From the NCBI GenBank assembly GCA_963775125.1, contig CAVZHQ010000002.1:62001-126000 (forward strand): a stretch of DNA of 64,000 bases, read 5' to 3'. Made by a program: the position numbers and the translations under genes. The notes beneath the pieces are model-generated. The model had not been told where the DNA came from and did not search any database. It worked only from the letters and a program-made list of their open reading frames with translations. Origin of the DNA: JAHECQ01 sp963775125 (GTDB taxonomy: Bacteria > Actinomycetota > Acidimicrobiia > Acidimicrobiales > SZUA-35). The stretch's first letter is position 1; each line of letters opens with the position of its first letter. This document shows positions 28,439-37,661 of the stretch, piece after piece.

Positions 28439-29495
28439 ATGGCCGAGATCCAACTGTTGGGAATGACCCACTATCCCCCCTTCGCGCTGGTCCGACGACT
28501 CGATGGCCGGCATCATGCGCGCCATCCTGGCCGACCCCGGCATCCCCGTTGACGCCAAGGACCCGGCCAACTGGTCACCGGCCATGCAGAGCGAGTGGGG
28601 CGACGACCAGGGTCGGGCGTCGGCGCCCACCCATCGAGCCCAACTCATCGACGGCTTCGACCGTGTACGGGCCGAACTCGAGTCATTCAACCCCGATGTC
28701 GTCCTCATCTGGGGCGACGACCAGTACGAGAACTTCCGCGAGGACATCATCCCTCCCTACTCGATCCTCGCCTACCCCGACCGGGTCGTCCGGCCCCACG
28801 AGACCGAGGTCGGCAAGCGCTTCCCCAGCTACTGGGAGGAACCGGCCGACCACGAAGTCCACATCGCGGGACGACCCGACATCGCCCGTCAGTTGGCCGC
28901 GGACTTGCTGAACGACGGCATCGACGTTGCCTACGCCTACCAGCCGCTCCACGATCAGCAGTTGCCGCACGCATTCCTCAACGCGTTGCTGTTCCTCGAC
29001 CATCGCCGCGTCGGGTTCCCCTGGCCCGTCATCTGCATGCCCATCAATTGCTACGGCTCGAAGGTCATCGCCGCCCGCGGCGGCTGGAAGCCGTTCGGGA
29101 CCGAGCTCGAGCTGGACCCTCCGTCCCCCACTCCACGCCGTCTGATGGAGGTCGGAGCCGCCACCGCCCGGGCCCTGGCCGCCAGTCCCTGGCGAGTATC
29201 GATCATCGCCTCGTCGTCGTGGTCCCACGCCTTCCTCACCGATCACACCTGGCGTTTGCGGCCCGACACCGATGCCGACCGAGCGCTCTACACCGCGCTG
29301 GTCGACGCCGACTTCGGAACGTGGGCGGCAACGACGACCGACCAGGTCGTCGCCGCCGGCCAGCAAGAGGTCCTGAACTGGTTCGCCCTCATGGGAGCGG
29401 CCCGGGAGCTCGGCGCCGAACTGAGCTGGAGCACCTTCGTCGAGACCTGGATCTTCAACTCGAACAAGGTGTTCGCCGCGTGGGAAGCCAAGTGA
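28439..29495 (+). CDS. Class III extradiol ring-cleavage dioxygenase-like protein, one frameshift
   Basis: LigB-superfamily protein of about 350 residues. The start MAEIQLLGMTHYPP has the N-terminal His expected as an iron ligand. After a frameshift near 28488 it runs as DDSMAGIMRAILADPGIPVD to the end, including FNPDVVLIWGDDQYENF and IIASSSWSHAFLTDH, whose His fits the active-site base or ligand pattern. These enzymes cleave catechol-type rings next to the hydroxyls using Fe(II). Placed 62 bases after the Rieske beta subunit and overlapping the following SDR, it is the natural ring-cleavage step of this operon, although related family members have other roles. Confidence 0.85.
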
Positions 29496-30337
29496 GCAGC
29501 GAGGAAGGTCACCAGCCACTTGCCGGCCAGGTCGCGCTGGTCACCGGCACCAGCCCCAACATCGGCGGCACGCTCGCCTCCGCGCTGGCCGCGGCGGGAG
29601 CCGCGGTCGCGTGCAACGACGTCCGGCCCGAGGTTGCGGCCGAGCGGGTCGAACGGATCGAGGCCGCAGGAGGCCGAGCCCTCGCGGTGCCCTTCGACGT
29701 GACCGATGAGGTCGCCGTGGTCGCTGCGATCGCCCAGGTGACCGACCGACTTGGGCCGATCGACGTCCTGGTCAACAACGCGGTCAAGTTCGACATGGCG
29801 GGCGTCCTCGACATGCCGGTCGAGCGTTACCGACGTCAGATCGACATCATCCTCGGCGGTGCGTTCCTGGTCACCCAGGCGGTGGCCCGAACCATGATCG
29901 GGCACGGTCGGCGTGGCTCGATCATCAACGTCCTGTCCACCGCGGCGTGGCAGGGTCAGGCCGGAAACATCGGGTACTGCACCGCCAAGTCGGGCCTCAT
30001 CAACTTCACCCGCTCGGCCGCCATGGAACTGGCTCCCCACGGCATCCGTGTCAACAGCCTTACCCCGACCGCCACGATGCCCGAGGACCCCGAGATCGCC
30101 GAACGATTCACGACCGCGATCACGGCTGCGGCGGCCGCCGGGCAGGTCGACTTCGCCGGCCTGAACCCCTGGGAACGCCTCCCCGGGCCGTCGGACTACG
30201 CGGGCCCGTTGGTGTTCCTGGCCTCGGACGCTTCGGCCATGATGACCGGCAGCAACCTCACCATCGACGGTGGCGCCCTGGCCAAGTACTGGCCCCAGAT
30301 TCCCCGCCGAGCCGAGCAGGTGCACACCGATGAGTGA
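29492..30337 (+). CDS. SDR family oxidoreductase, candidate cis-dihydrodiol dehydrogenase
   Basis: A 281-residue SDR starting at a GTG that overlaps the upstream stop. It has VALVTGTSPNIGGTLASALA (Asn in the glycine motif, a little unusual), VLVNNAVKFD, the active-site IGYCTAKSG with Tyr and Lys, and the C-terminal GSNLTIDGG. In a dioxygenase operon the expected job is to oxidise the cis-diol to a catechol before extradiol cleavage; this is inference from position, and a hydroxyacyl substrate cannot be excluded. The next gene starts before its stop. Confidence 0.88.
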   Translation: MSSEEGHQPLAGQVALVTGTSPNIGGTLASALAAAGAAVACNDVRPEVAAERVERIEAAGGRALAVPFDVTDEVAVVAAIAQVTDRLGPIDVLVNNAVKFDMAGVLDMPVERYRRQIDIILGGAFLVTQAVARTMIGHGRRGSIINVLSTAAWQGQAGNIGYCTAKSGLINFTRSAAMELAPHGIRVNSLTPTATMPEDPEIAERFTTAITAAAAAGQVDFAGLNPWERLPGPSDYAGPLVFLASDASAMMTGSNLTIDGGALAKYWPQIPRRAEQVHTDE

Positions 30338-31380
30338 CCATCCAGACCAGACGAGTCCAGCCAGGGCCCAGGGAACGGTCGTCGACATCCACGCACACCA
30401 CTTCCCGGTCGGGCTTCCCGATCTGGCCGCCGAGACCGGTGACGCCCGATGGCCGCAGTCTGGTCATCGGCGGGGGGCTCGGCTCCACGCGTGAGGCCGA
30501 CGGAGCGGGCGGTCGTCTGATGCGGGGCGATGCCCTGTTCCGCAAGGTCCAGGCCGTCTGCTTCGACGGCGGCGCTCGGGTCGGCGACCTCGACGCCGCC
30601 GGCGTCGACCAGCAGGTCATCTCCCCGGTCCCGGTGACGCTCGTCGACTGGGCGGCGCCCGCCGACGCGGCGAGGTTCCTCGCTGCCCAGAACGATGGCT
30701 TGGCGCAGGTGGCGGCCGAGTCCAGCGGACGGCTGTTGGCCATGGGTGCCGTTCCCCTCCAGGACACCGAACTCGCCATCGCCGAGATGGCCCGACTCTG
30801 GGACGAACTCGACATGGTCGGCATCGAGATCACCGCCTTCGTCGACGGCCGAGAGCTGGACGACCCGAGCCTCGACCCGTTCTGGGCCGCGGCGGCCGCC
30901 GAGCAGGTGCCGATCTTCATCCACCCGGCCCACCAGCGCAGCGCCATCCGACGCAAGGGCGAACCCTACGAGTTCGGCCTCGGCATGCTCACCGACACGG
31001 CCCAGGCCGCATCGGCGTTGGTCTACGGCGGCGTCCTCGACCGCCACGCCAACCTGCGCATCGCGCTGTCGCACGGGTGCGGCACCTTCGGCTGGGCCCA
31101 CCCCCGCCTGCGCTACATGGCCGGCAAGGACGAAGCGAAGAAGGCACACCTCGACGAGCTCGTGCGCAGCCTGTGGGTCGATGCGCTCGTCTTCGACCCC
31201 GCCCTGCTCCCCGTGCTGGCCGAACGATTCGGCGCCGACCACGTACTCTTCGGCACCGACCATCCATTCCTTCCCGAGGGCTTCGACGGCCCACGACAAG
31301 TCCTCGAAGTCGGGATTGCCGCCGGCCATCTCGACCACCGCTGCCTGGGCGACAACGCCCTCGCCTTCCTCACGCTCTGA
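30330..31380 (+). CDS. Amidohydrolase family 2 protein (ACMSD-like), one frameshift
   Basis: Metal-dependent TIM-barrel enzyme of about 350 residues. The N-terminal HxH metal site is in VVDIHAHHFPVGLPDL, the later His in IFIHPAHQRSA, and the Asp in VLFGTDHPFLPEGF. A frameshift near 30460 separates the first 45 residues from VIGGGLGSTREADGAGG and the rest. Relatives decarboxylate aminocarboxymuconate semialdehyde or aromatic acids, or hydrate ring-cleavage products, which fits the operon. It overlaps the SDR gene by eight bases, and its start at 30330 is the first ATG in frame with the HxH motif. Confidence 0.87.
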
Positions 31381-31425
31381 TCCCGAAGGTCGGGCGGGGT
31401 TCGGGCGGTGGGATAGGGTCCTTCG

Positions 31426-32223
31426 ATGACCGACGAGCTGCTGTACGAGGTTCGGGACCGGGTGGGCGTGATCACGTTCAACCGACCCGAGCGCATGAAC
31501 ACCATCACCATCCCCATGCTGAATGCGCTGTCCGAGCGCCTCCTGCAGGCTGATGCCGACCCGGGCGTGCGGGTCATCGTCATCACCGGCACCGGCCGGG
31601 CCTGGTGTGCCGGCCTCGACATCGGAGCCGCGGTTTCGGGTGAAGGGATCGGCGGCGAGGGTTCCAACAGCAGCGGCAACGGCGAGTTCAACCTACGGGA
31701 CGCGCCTCCCGTGGTACTCCACAAGATCGATACCCCAACGATCGCCTCCATGAACGGTTCTGCGGCCGGCTACGGCCTTGATCTGGCGCTCGGGTGCGAC
31801 ATCCGCATCGCGGCCTCGGGGGCCAAGCTCTCGGCGGCCTACACCGCCCGAGGTCTGGTTCCCGAGAGTGGCGGCACCTGGCTGCTCCCCCGCATTCTCG
31901 GCTGGTCGAAGGCCGCCGAGCTGCTGTTCACCGCGCGCACGCTCAGCGCAGCCGAGTCACTCGAGTTGGGTCTGGTGAGCCAGGTCGTGGCGGCCGACGA
32001 GCTCGAAGCGGCGACGATGGCGTTGGCCGGAGAGATTGCGGCCAATGCGCCCCTGGCCATCCGGGCAGCCAAACGAATGATGCGCCACGCCATGTCGGAG
32101 AACCTCGAGGATCACGTCCAACGCCAGTACCTGGCGTTGCTCCCGCTGTTCAAGACCAAGGACTTCCGCGAAGGCCTGATGGCCTTCCTCGAAAAGCGCG
32201 AAGCCGACTTCCAAGGCCGCTGA
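31426..32223 (+). CDS. Enoyl-CoA hydratase/isomerase family protein
   Basis: A 265-residue crotonase-fold enzyme. It has the oxyanion elements AWCAGLDIGAA and GSAAGYGLDLALGCDIRIA, and the Glu of LVPESGGTWLLPRILG at the catalytic position, so hydratase activity is plausible. A Gly/Ser/Asn-rich loop (GEGIGGEGSNSSGNGEF) is inserted before the second oxyanion strand, common in degradative members. It is the last gene of the dioxygenase operon, 45 bases after the amidohydrolase, and is followed by a palindromic terminator-like element. Confidence 0.92.
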   Translation: MTDELLYEVRDRVGVITFNRPERMNTITIPMLNALSERLLQADADPGVRVIVITGTGRAWCAGLDIGAAVSGEGIGGEGSNSSGNGEFNLRDAPPVVLHKIDTPTIASMNGSAAGYGLDLALGCDIRIAASGAKLSAAYTARGLVPESGGTWLLPRILGWSKAAELLFTARTLSAAESLELGLVSQVVAADELEAATMALAGEIAANAPLAIRAAKRMMRHAMSENLEDHVQRQYLALLPLFKTKDFREGLMAFLEKREADFQGR

Positions 32224-32240
32224 CGCCCATCCACACCATC

Positions 32241-32288
32241 CATCGGGAGTGTGTCGGTGCCGAAAACGGCACCCGCACACTCCCGATG
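32241..32288. terminator. Palindrome copy A between convergent genes
   Basis: A 22-base arm (32241-32262) pairs with 32267-32288 around an AAAA loop with two mismatches. It fills most of the 70-base gap between two convergent genes, so it can act as a bidirectional transcription stop. The same 48-base sequence, with eight differences, lies between convergent genes at 49794-49841. Confidence 0.78.
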
Positions 32289-32293
32289 CCGGT

Positions 32294-33214
32294 TTAGAAG
32301 CTGAACAGCGCCAGCATGGAGGCGGCGATGGCAGCACCGTCTTCCATCGGTCCGAAGTGGGTCAGTCCGGGGAACTCCTCGAGCCGGCCGTTCGGCAGCG
32401 CCTCGGCGATGGGCTTGGCCACGGCGGCCGGGATGGCGTGAGCGTCGGCCGTCGCCTCGCCTCGACCGATCACGGCCGGACAGGTGATGACTGCGAGCGT
32501 CGAGAAGTCGACCGGCTTGCCGGAGCCGAACACGCGGGCCTCGTCTGCTCCCTCACACGTGAGACGGACACCGCCGCCGGGGAGCTCGCGCATCCCCAGC
32601 TCGACGTAGCCACGCAGCGCGTCCGGATCTGCGGTGTTGAACGGTGGCTTGGCGGCGAAGTTCGTGAGGGCCGCGTCGACCGAGTCGAACTCCATCCGCC
32701 GACGTCGGGACGCCTCGATGAGGAAGCTCGGCGGCTCGAGCGACGGCATCGAATCGGGCCGCATCACCGGTTCGAACAGCCACAGCGCCCGGAAGAGCTC
32801 GGGCCACCGCAGCGCCGCTTGGAGACCCGAAGCGCCACCGAGCGAGTGCGCGGCGTAGAACAGCGGCCGGCCACCGAGCGCGTCGATGGCGGCGCGCACA
32901 TCCTCCGCGAACCGGTCCCGGTCGATGTCGTAGTCCGGACGAGTGGGACGGTTGGCGCCATGGCCGCGAAGGTCGAGCCCGTAGCAGTGGAAGTGCGGCA
33001 GTAGATGGGGCAGCGCCGCACGCCACATGCCGGCGTTCAGGCCATTGCCGTGGCTGAGCAACAGATCGGGGCCCTCCCCACCGAAGTCGTGGAGCGAGGC
33101 GTGCTCGCCGTCGGCGCTGATGAGCGTCGTGGTGGACAGGGGGCAGGGAGGCGTGAGGGTCGAAAGCACCGCCGAGACGATGTCAGACGATGCGGGCGTC
33201 GCGCAAAGCTGCAA
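32294..33214 (-). CDS. Alpha/beta hydrolase
   Basis: About 290-306 residues. The oxyanion region LLLSHGNGLNAGMW, the DLRGHGAN turn and the nucleophile elbow AAHSLGGASG (Ser) are classical, with the late His in LTHFGPMED. The first frame start at 33214 overlaps the upstream CoA-transferase by 32 bases; a GTG at 33169 would avoid the overlap, and neither has a clear ribosome-binding site. It lies downstream of the CoA-transferase on the same strand and may hydrolyse a thioester, ester or ring-cleavage product. Confidence 0.88.
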   Translation of the reverse strand: MQLCATPASSDIVSAVLSTLTPPCPLSTTTLISADGEHASLHDFGGEGPDLLLSHGNGLNAGMWRAALPHLLPHFHCYGLDLRGHGANRPTRPDYDIDRDRFAEDVRAAIDALGGRPLFYAAHSLGGASGLQAALRWPELFRALWLFEPVMRPDSMPSLEPPSFLIEASRRRRMEFDSVDAALTNFAAKPPFNTADPDALRGYVELGMRELPGGGVRLTCEGADEARVFGSGKPVDFSTLAVITCPAVIGRGEATADAHAIPAAVAKPIAEALPNGRLEEFPGLTHFGPMEDGAAIAASMLALFSF

Positions 33215-34367
33215 TCTCGTCTGCCGAGTAGCCGAGTTCGGTCAGGACCTCTTCGGTGTGCTCGCCCAGTAGCGGCGCCCGGCGACGAATGTGGCCCGGC
33301 GAGGCACTCATCGACACCGGGAAGTCGACGACCTTGGCCGGCTTGGCCAGCGTCGGGTACTCGACGTCGGCCAGGATGCCGATGGCCTTGATGTGCTCGT
33401 CGTCCAAGGCCTGCTGGGGCGAGTAGACCGGACCGCCAGGCACCTTTGCCGCTTCCATCGCGTCCAGAACCTCGGCCGACGTACGGGTCGAGGACCATTC
33501 GGACATGATGGCCGAGAGGGCCTCGCCGTTGTCGCCACGAGAGATGTCGTCCTTGAATCGTTCGTCGTGGAACAACTCGGGGCGTCCGACCATCTCGCAC
33601 CACCGCTCGAACTGATACGAACCGATGACCATGCACATGACCCACCCATCGGTGGTGGCGTAGACGTCGGACGGGCCGGCCGTCTGGGCGCGGTTGCCGC
33701 TGGCGACCCGGTCGAGGTGAAGCGCGTCCTGCTCCAGCAAGTGGGCATTGGAGATGGTCAACGCGGTCTTGAGCAGCGCTCCTTCGATGACTTGTCCTTC
33801 GCCGGTGAGGTCACGGTGCCGCAGCGCTGCCATGGTGGCGAACGCGCTGAACGCCGCCGTGCCGAAGTCGACGTAGGCAACGCTGGCCCGCATCGGTTCA
33901 TCGGCGTGCCCGCTGACGTGCAGGTTCCCCGACATCGACTGGGCGAGCCCGTCGAAGCCGACCTTGGAGCTGATGGGCCCGCCGCTCCCGAAGGCGTTGG
34001 CGGTCGTGAGGATGATGTCGGGCTTGAGGGCCTTCAGCGATTCGTAGTCGAGGCCCATGCCCTGCAGTGTCTGCGGCGGCAGGTTGGCGACGACGATGTC
34101 GGCGGTCCGAATCAGTCGCTCGACGACCTCTCGGCCCTCCGGCTTGAGAAGGTTGAGGGTCAGGCTGCGCTTGTTCCGTCCCACCTGGAGGAACATCGCG
34201 CCCACACCATCGTCGGTGACGGGCGTGACGAAACGGTCTTCGCCGCCGTCGACGCGTTCGACACGAATGACGTCGGCACCCAAGTCCCCCAACAACGTGG
34301 CGCAGAACGGCCCGGCAATGTACCGGCCGAAGTCGACGACGCGAATACCTTCCAACACTCCAGCCAT
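33183..34367 (-). CDS. CaiB/BaiF family III CoA-transferase, single domain
   Basis: A 394-residue CoA-transferase. MAGVLEGIRVVDFGRYIAGP opens the protein; the ATG at 34367 is preceded by AAAGGA, and an extra 28 codons upstream look non-coding. The catalytic Asp is present in VGFDGLAQSMSG. The C-terminal motif LGEHTEEVLTELGYS is typical. It is the intact, canonical form and probably activates an organic acid for the hydratase and dehydratase enzymes nearby. Confidence 0.93.
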   Translation of the reverse strand: MAGVLEGIRVVDFGRYIAGPFCATLLGDLGADVIRVERVDGGEDRFVTPVTDDGVGAMFLQVGRNKRSLTLNLLKPEGREVVERLIRTADIVVANLPPQTLQGMGLDYESLKALKPDIILTTANAFGSGGPISSKVGFDGLAQSMSGNLHVSGHADEPMRASVAYVDFGTAAFSAFATMAALRHRDLTGEGQVIEGALLKTALTISNAHLLEQDALHLDRVASGNRAQTAGPSDVYATTDGWVMCMVIGSYQFERWCEMVGRPELFHDERFKDDISRGDNGEALSAIMSEWSSTRTSAEVLDAMEAAKVPGGPVYSPQQALDDEHIKAIGILADVEYPTLAKPAKVVDFPVSMSASPGHIRRRAPLLGEHTEEVLTELGYSADEIAALRDARIV

Positions 34368-34457
34368 GGCAATGTCCTTTCGAAGTCCCTGCGTGTATCT
34401 AAACACTCCCCCGCCGGTCGATGCCAGACCGGGCGAACGGCCTGCCCGCAACGGACG

Positions 34458-35411
34458 TCAGGCGAGACAACGGGGCAGGGCACCGCCGTTGAAGTGGATC
34501 ATGTCGCCGATGGCGGACTCGATGGCGAAGGATTCGTTGTGGCCGGCCTCTCGATAGGCGACGTGCAGGTTGCCGACCAGGCGTTCGGTGTCGGTCCACG
34601 CGGCAAACCGACCGAGGTCAGTGACGCGTGCCTGTTCCAACGGAGTCCGTCCGGCTGCGATCCCCAGTGCGGCCTGCTTCTGGACCAGTGACAGGTACTG
34701 CCGTTGATCGTCGAGCGCTGATTTGATGGCCGAGCCCCGGGCCGCGGGTCCATGTCCAGGGACCATGACCTGCGCCCGATAGGCCTCGAGTCTGTCCATC
34801 GCCTCGATGGTGCCGACGATCGAACCGAAGAGGGCAAAGGGCGTTCCTCCGTGGAACACCAGGTCGCCGGCGAAGAGCACGCCGCGTTCCGCGATCCAGG
34901 CGTGGACGTCGCCGGTGGTGTGGGCGACGTAGCCGAGATCGCTGAGTTCGACCTTCAGGTCGCCGGCGTACAGATCGAGCGAGCCTTCGAACACCAGCGA
35001 CGGCGGCCGGAACCGCAGAGCGCCCCATTCGACGCCGGGAAAGGCGGCCGAGTAGTCGACGATCCGGCCCGCTCCCATCATGACCTCGCGGCAACGACGA
35101 TGACCGATGACGGTTGCGGCCTCGAACAGGTAGTTCCCGTGGGTGTGGTCGCCGTGATGGTGGGTGTTGACGACCGTGACCACCGGTTTTTCGGTCACGG
35201 AGCGGATGGCGTCTCTGAACGCCTTCGTGCGGGCCTCGGTCGAGGTGGTGTCGATCACGATGACGGCATCGGGACCGACGATGAAGCCGCAGTTGTTGAT
35301 GAACCAGGTGCCATCGGGCTGGACGTAGGAGTAGATCCCGTCGCTCACCTGCTCGAGCACGGGAGGGGCAGGGAAGGGTGGAGCCAGAGGAGGGTCGTGG
35401 GGCGCAGACAT
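34458..35411 (-). CDS. MBL-fold metallo-hydrolase
   Basis: A 317-residue zinc hydrolase of the metallo-beta-lactamase superfamily. The HxHxDH site is HHHGDH at residues 84-89. Further metal ligands are in GVLFAGDLVFHGG (Asp) and VMVPGHGPAA (His). The order and spacing fit glyoxalase II-like or lactonase-like enzymes rather than beta-lactamases. Its start region is divergent to the hot-dog dehydratase pair, with 35 bases between. Substrate unknown. Confidence 0.9.
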   Translation of the reverse strand: MSAPHDPPLAPPFPAPPVLEQVSDGIYSYVQPDGTWFINNCGFIVGPDAVIVIDTTSTEARTKAFRDAIRSVTEKPVVTVVNTHHHGDHTHGNYLFEAATVIGHRRCREVMMGAGRIVDYSAAFPGVEWGALRFRPPSLVFEGSLDLYAGDLKVELSDLGYVAHTTGDVHAWIAERGVLFAGDLVFHGGTPFALFGSIVGTIEAMDRLEAYRAQVMVPGHGPAARGSAIKSALDDQRQYLSLVQKQAALGIAAGRTPLEQARVTDLGRFAAWTDTERLVGNLHVAYREAGHNESFAIESAIGDMIHFNGGALPRCLA

Positions 35412-35446
35412 GGCCTGAGGGTAGATCGTCGGGCAGGATGTCGGCC

Positions 35447-35920
35447 ATGACTGTTTCCGATCCTCCCGTCGGGCCCGCTACCGAGAGCTTCCGGTTCCCG
35501 GTCGACGAAACCGCCGTCCTACTCTTCGCACGAAGCCTCGGCGACGAGCACCCCGACTACATCGCCGGTTCCGCCGTACCGCCAACGTTCTTCCAGGCGG
35601 CCGCTCACTTCGAACCCGACTACCCCTATGACACCACCCGTCCCGGTTGGCGTCAGAAGGTCTCACCGCGCTACCCGGGCGCAGGCAAGACCTTGCACGG
35701 CGAACAACGCTTCAGCTACCACCACCCCGTCCATGTGGGCGACGAGCTCACCGTCACCGTCCGGATCGGTGCTCAGTGGGAGAAGCAGAGTGGCCGGGGC
35801 GGCACGTTGGGCTTCGTCGAGCAGATCACCGACTATCACAATCAGGACGGCGTCCTGTGCGTGACCGCGATCAACGTTGGGGTCATCCCCGAGAACAAGC
35901 CAGGAGGCGCGCACCGATGA
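35447..35920 (+). CDS. FAS1-like MaoC dehydratase N-terminal domain protein
   Basis: A 157-residue hot-dog fold protein. It has the N-terminal region FRFPVDETAVLLFARSLGDE, the substrate-tunnel segment VPPTFFQAAAHF and LHGEQRFSYHHPVHVGDELT, characteristic of HadA/HadC-like subunits. An ATG at 35438 is also possible. It usually pairs with a MaoC subunit containing the catalytic Asp/His, which is exactly the gene that follows with overlapping stop and start. Confidence 0.86.
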   Translation: MTVSDPPVGPATESFRFPVDETAVLLFARSLGDEHPDYIAGSAVPPTFFQAAAHFEPDYPYDTTRPGWRQKVSPRYPGAGKTLHGEQRFSYHHPVHVGDELTVTVRIGAQWEKQSGRGGTLGFVEQITDYHNQDGVLCVTAINVGVIPENKPGGAHR

Positions 35921-36336
35921 GTCCGATCGAGATCGGCGCAAGCCGCCGTCAGGTTGTGATCGAATGCGTCACCCCCACCCACCTGGTCAAGTACGCAGGG
36001 GCCAGCGGCGACTTCAACCCACTCCACCACGACGACGCCTTCGCCCAGGAACACGGGTACCCGGGCCTCTTCGCCCACGGCATGTTCACCATGGGACTCA
36101 CGGCCAAGGTCCTGACCGATTGGTTCGGCCCGGCCGCGCTGAGAAGTTACGGCGTCCGATTCACCCGGCAAGTGTGGCCAGGCGACCGGCTCGAAACCAC
36201 CGCGACCGTGGTTGCCGCCCAGGGCACCGACGTGACCGTGGAGCTCGTCACCCGCAACCAGCGCGACGAGGTCGTCGTCACTGGCGACGCTGTCGTCGAT
36301 GTGTCGGAAATCGCCGGCTCGCTCGGCACGGTTTGA
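35917..36336 (+). CDS. MaoC-like enoyl-CoA hydratase, catalytic subunit
   Basis: A 139-residue hot-dog hydratase. The catalytic hydratase-2 motif GDFNPLHHDDAFAQ has the Asp and His, and the following GYPGLFAHGMFTMGL is typical. It overlaps the FAS1-like gene by four bases, matching a heterodimeric HadAB-type (R)-specific enoyl-CoA/thioester dehydratase. Whether it serves lipid synthesis or degradation is open; the neighbouring CoA-transferase favours degradation. It ends 33 bases before the convergent DUF2510 gene. Confidence 0.9.
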   Translation: MSPIEIGASRRQVVIECVTPTHLVKYAGASGDFNPLHHDDAFAQEHGYPGLFAHGMFTMGLTAKVLTDWFGPAALRSYGVRFTRQVWPGDRLETTATVVAAQGTDVTVELVTRNQRDEVVVTGDAVVDVSEIAGSLGTV

Positions 36337-36369
36337 TGCGCTGAGCGGTTGTGGTCGGGTCGGGCTGGG

Positions 36370-37590
36370 TCAGCCGCCGGCTCGGCAGGCCAGTGCCGCT
36401 GCGACGATGTCGGCGTGGGTGCCGGCCGGTTCCATTCGATTGGTGTAGTTGGTGTTGTCGAGCGTCGGCTCGGCATCGGCTGCGCATGCCCGGGCGATCT
36501 CGGCCTCGAACGCCGCATCTGCGTCGCTGAGGATTTCGGTGGTGAACCAACTGCGCATCGTGTCCACGTGGGTTTCCAGGTTGGCGATCTGCGCCTCGAG
36601 GGCCGCGGTTTCGCCGTCCGGCGTTGCGAGTGCCTCGTCTCGCTCCGCGGTCACGACGGCCAGTTCGGCCTCGATGGCCTCGAGTTGGGCCGCCAGCCGC
36701 TCGGTCTCGCCCGTGTCCTCGGTCGTCGTGGTCGAAGGCGTCGCGGTCGTCGGTGGCAGGGTCGTCGGGGTGCTCGCCGCATCCGAGGAGCTGTCATCGA
36801 GGACAAACCGTTGGACGGCCAAGCCGCCGGCGAAGGCGGCAGAGGCGATCAGCAAGGCGCCCAGCAGCGAAGCCAGCCGGCGGGATCCGCCCTCACCCTT
36901 CCCTGTCCCACCCGCGGGGTCCTGGGCGACCGGCGGTGGCGTCGATGACCGGACCGGCCTCGATTGCTGCCGCGGCACGGATGTATCGCCGATCGGCGGT
37001 GAGGGAACCCCGGATTCCGATTCCGGCTGCGGCGCAACCGAGCGTTGGTCCGTCACCACCCCGAACAACGACCTCTGATCCCCGGTCGCTTGGGAGCCAG
37101 GCAGCTCCGTCGCCGCCGGCCGGCCTGCCGACTGGTCAGTTGTCGGCAGGATTGTTGTCGGCACGACTGTTGTCGCCGGGACTGGGACTGGTTGCTCCAG
37201 GGAAGGCGCTACGGACCTCGGCGCGATCGATTCCGGTTCGACCGCTCTCGACGCTTCGGGCCCGCTGGAGCCCGGGGCGTTCCCGACCGACTGGTCCTCA
37301 ACCGGTGTGTTCTCGACCGGCGTGCGTTCGACCAGGGGTGTCGACGCCGTCTTGGCCTCGACCGGCTCTGGCCGCGGAACAGGAACCAGTTTGACCGCGA
37401 GGTCACGCCCAGCAGTTGGCTCGGCGGCGCCGCTGGCTCCCGGAGCGGGTACGGGAGCGGGACCGCGAGTGTTTGCCGTCCACTCGGTCCCATTCCAGTA
37501 GCGATGCGCGGCGCGCCCGACCGGGTCGGGATACCAACCCGGCTCGGGGCTCCGCTGGGTATCTGCGCCCGACAACGCCTCGTCCATCAT
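36370..37590 (-). CDS. DUF2510 protein with Pro/Val-rich linker, membrane anchor and coiled coil
   Basis: A 406-residue membrane protein. The N-terminus holds the DUF2510 motif PEPGWYPDPVGRAAHRYWNG, found in actinobacterial envelope proteins. A long Pro/Val/Thr-rich disordered region contains the repeat TPVENTPVEDQ. One membrane helix follows near residue 240 (LLGALLIASAAFAGGLAVQ), then a Thr/Pro-rich spacer (TTLPPTTATPSTTTTED), a short coiled coil (ETERLAAQLEAIEAELAVV) and a cysteine-containing C-terminal region outside the cell. Function unknown. Confidence 0.85.
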   Translation of the reverse strand: MMDEALSGADTQRSPEPGWYPDPVGRAAHRYWNGTEWTANTRGPAPVPAPGASGAAEPTAGRDLAVKLVPVPRPEPVEAKTASTPLVERTPVENTPVEDQSVGNAPGSSGPEASRAVEPESIAPRSVAPSLEQPVPVPATTVVPTTILPTTDQSAGRPAATELPGSQATGDQRSLFGVVTDQRSVAPQPESESGVPSPPIGDTSVPRQQSRPVRSSTPPPVAQDPAGGTGKGEGGSRRLASLLGALLIASAAFAGGLAVQRFVLDDSSSDAASTPTTLPPTTATPSTTTTEDTGETERLAAQLEAIEAELAVVTAERDEALATPDGETAALEAQIANLETHVDTMRSWFTTEILSDADAAFEAEIARACAADAEPTLDNTNYTNRMEPAGTHADIVAAALACRAGG

Positions 37591-37661
37591 CCCTCCAGTT
37601 TGTAACAGACGAGACCCGCTCGGGTCGATGCTGTGGGCCGCGGCAACCCGGCAGCCAAGGG

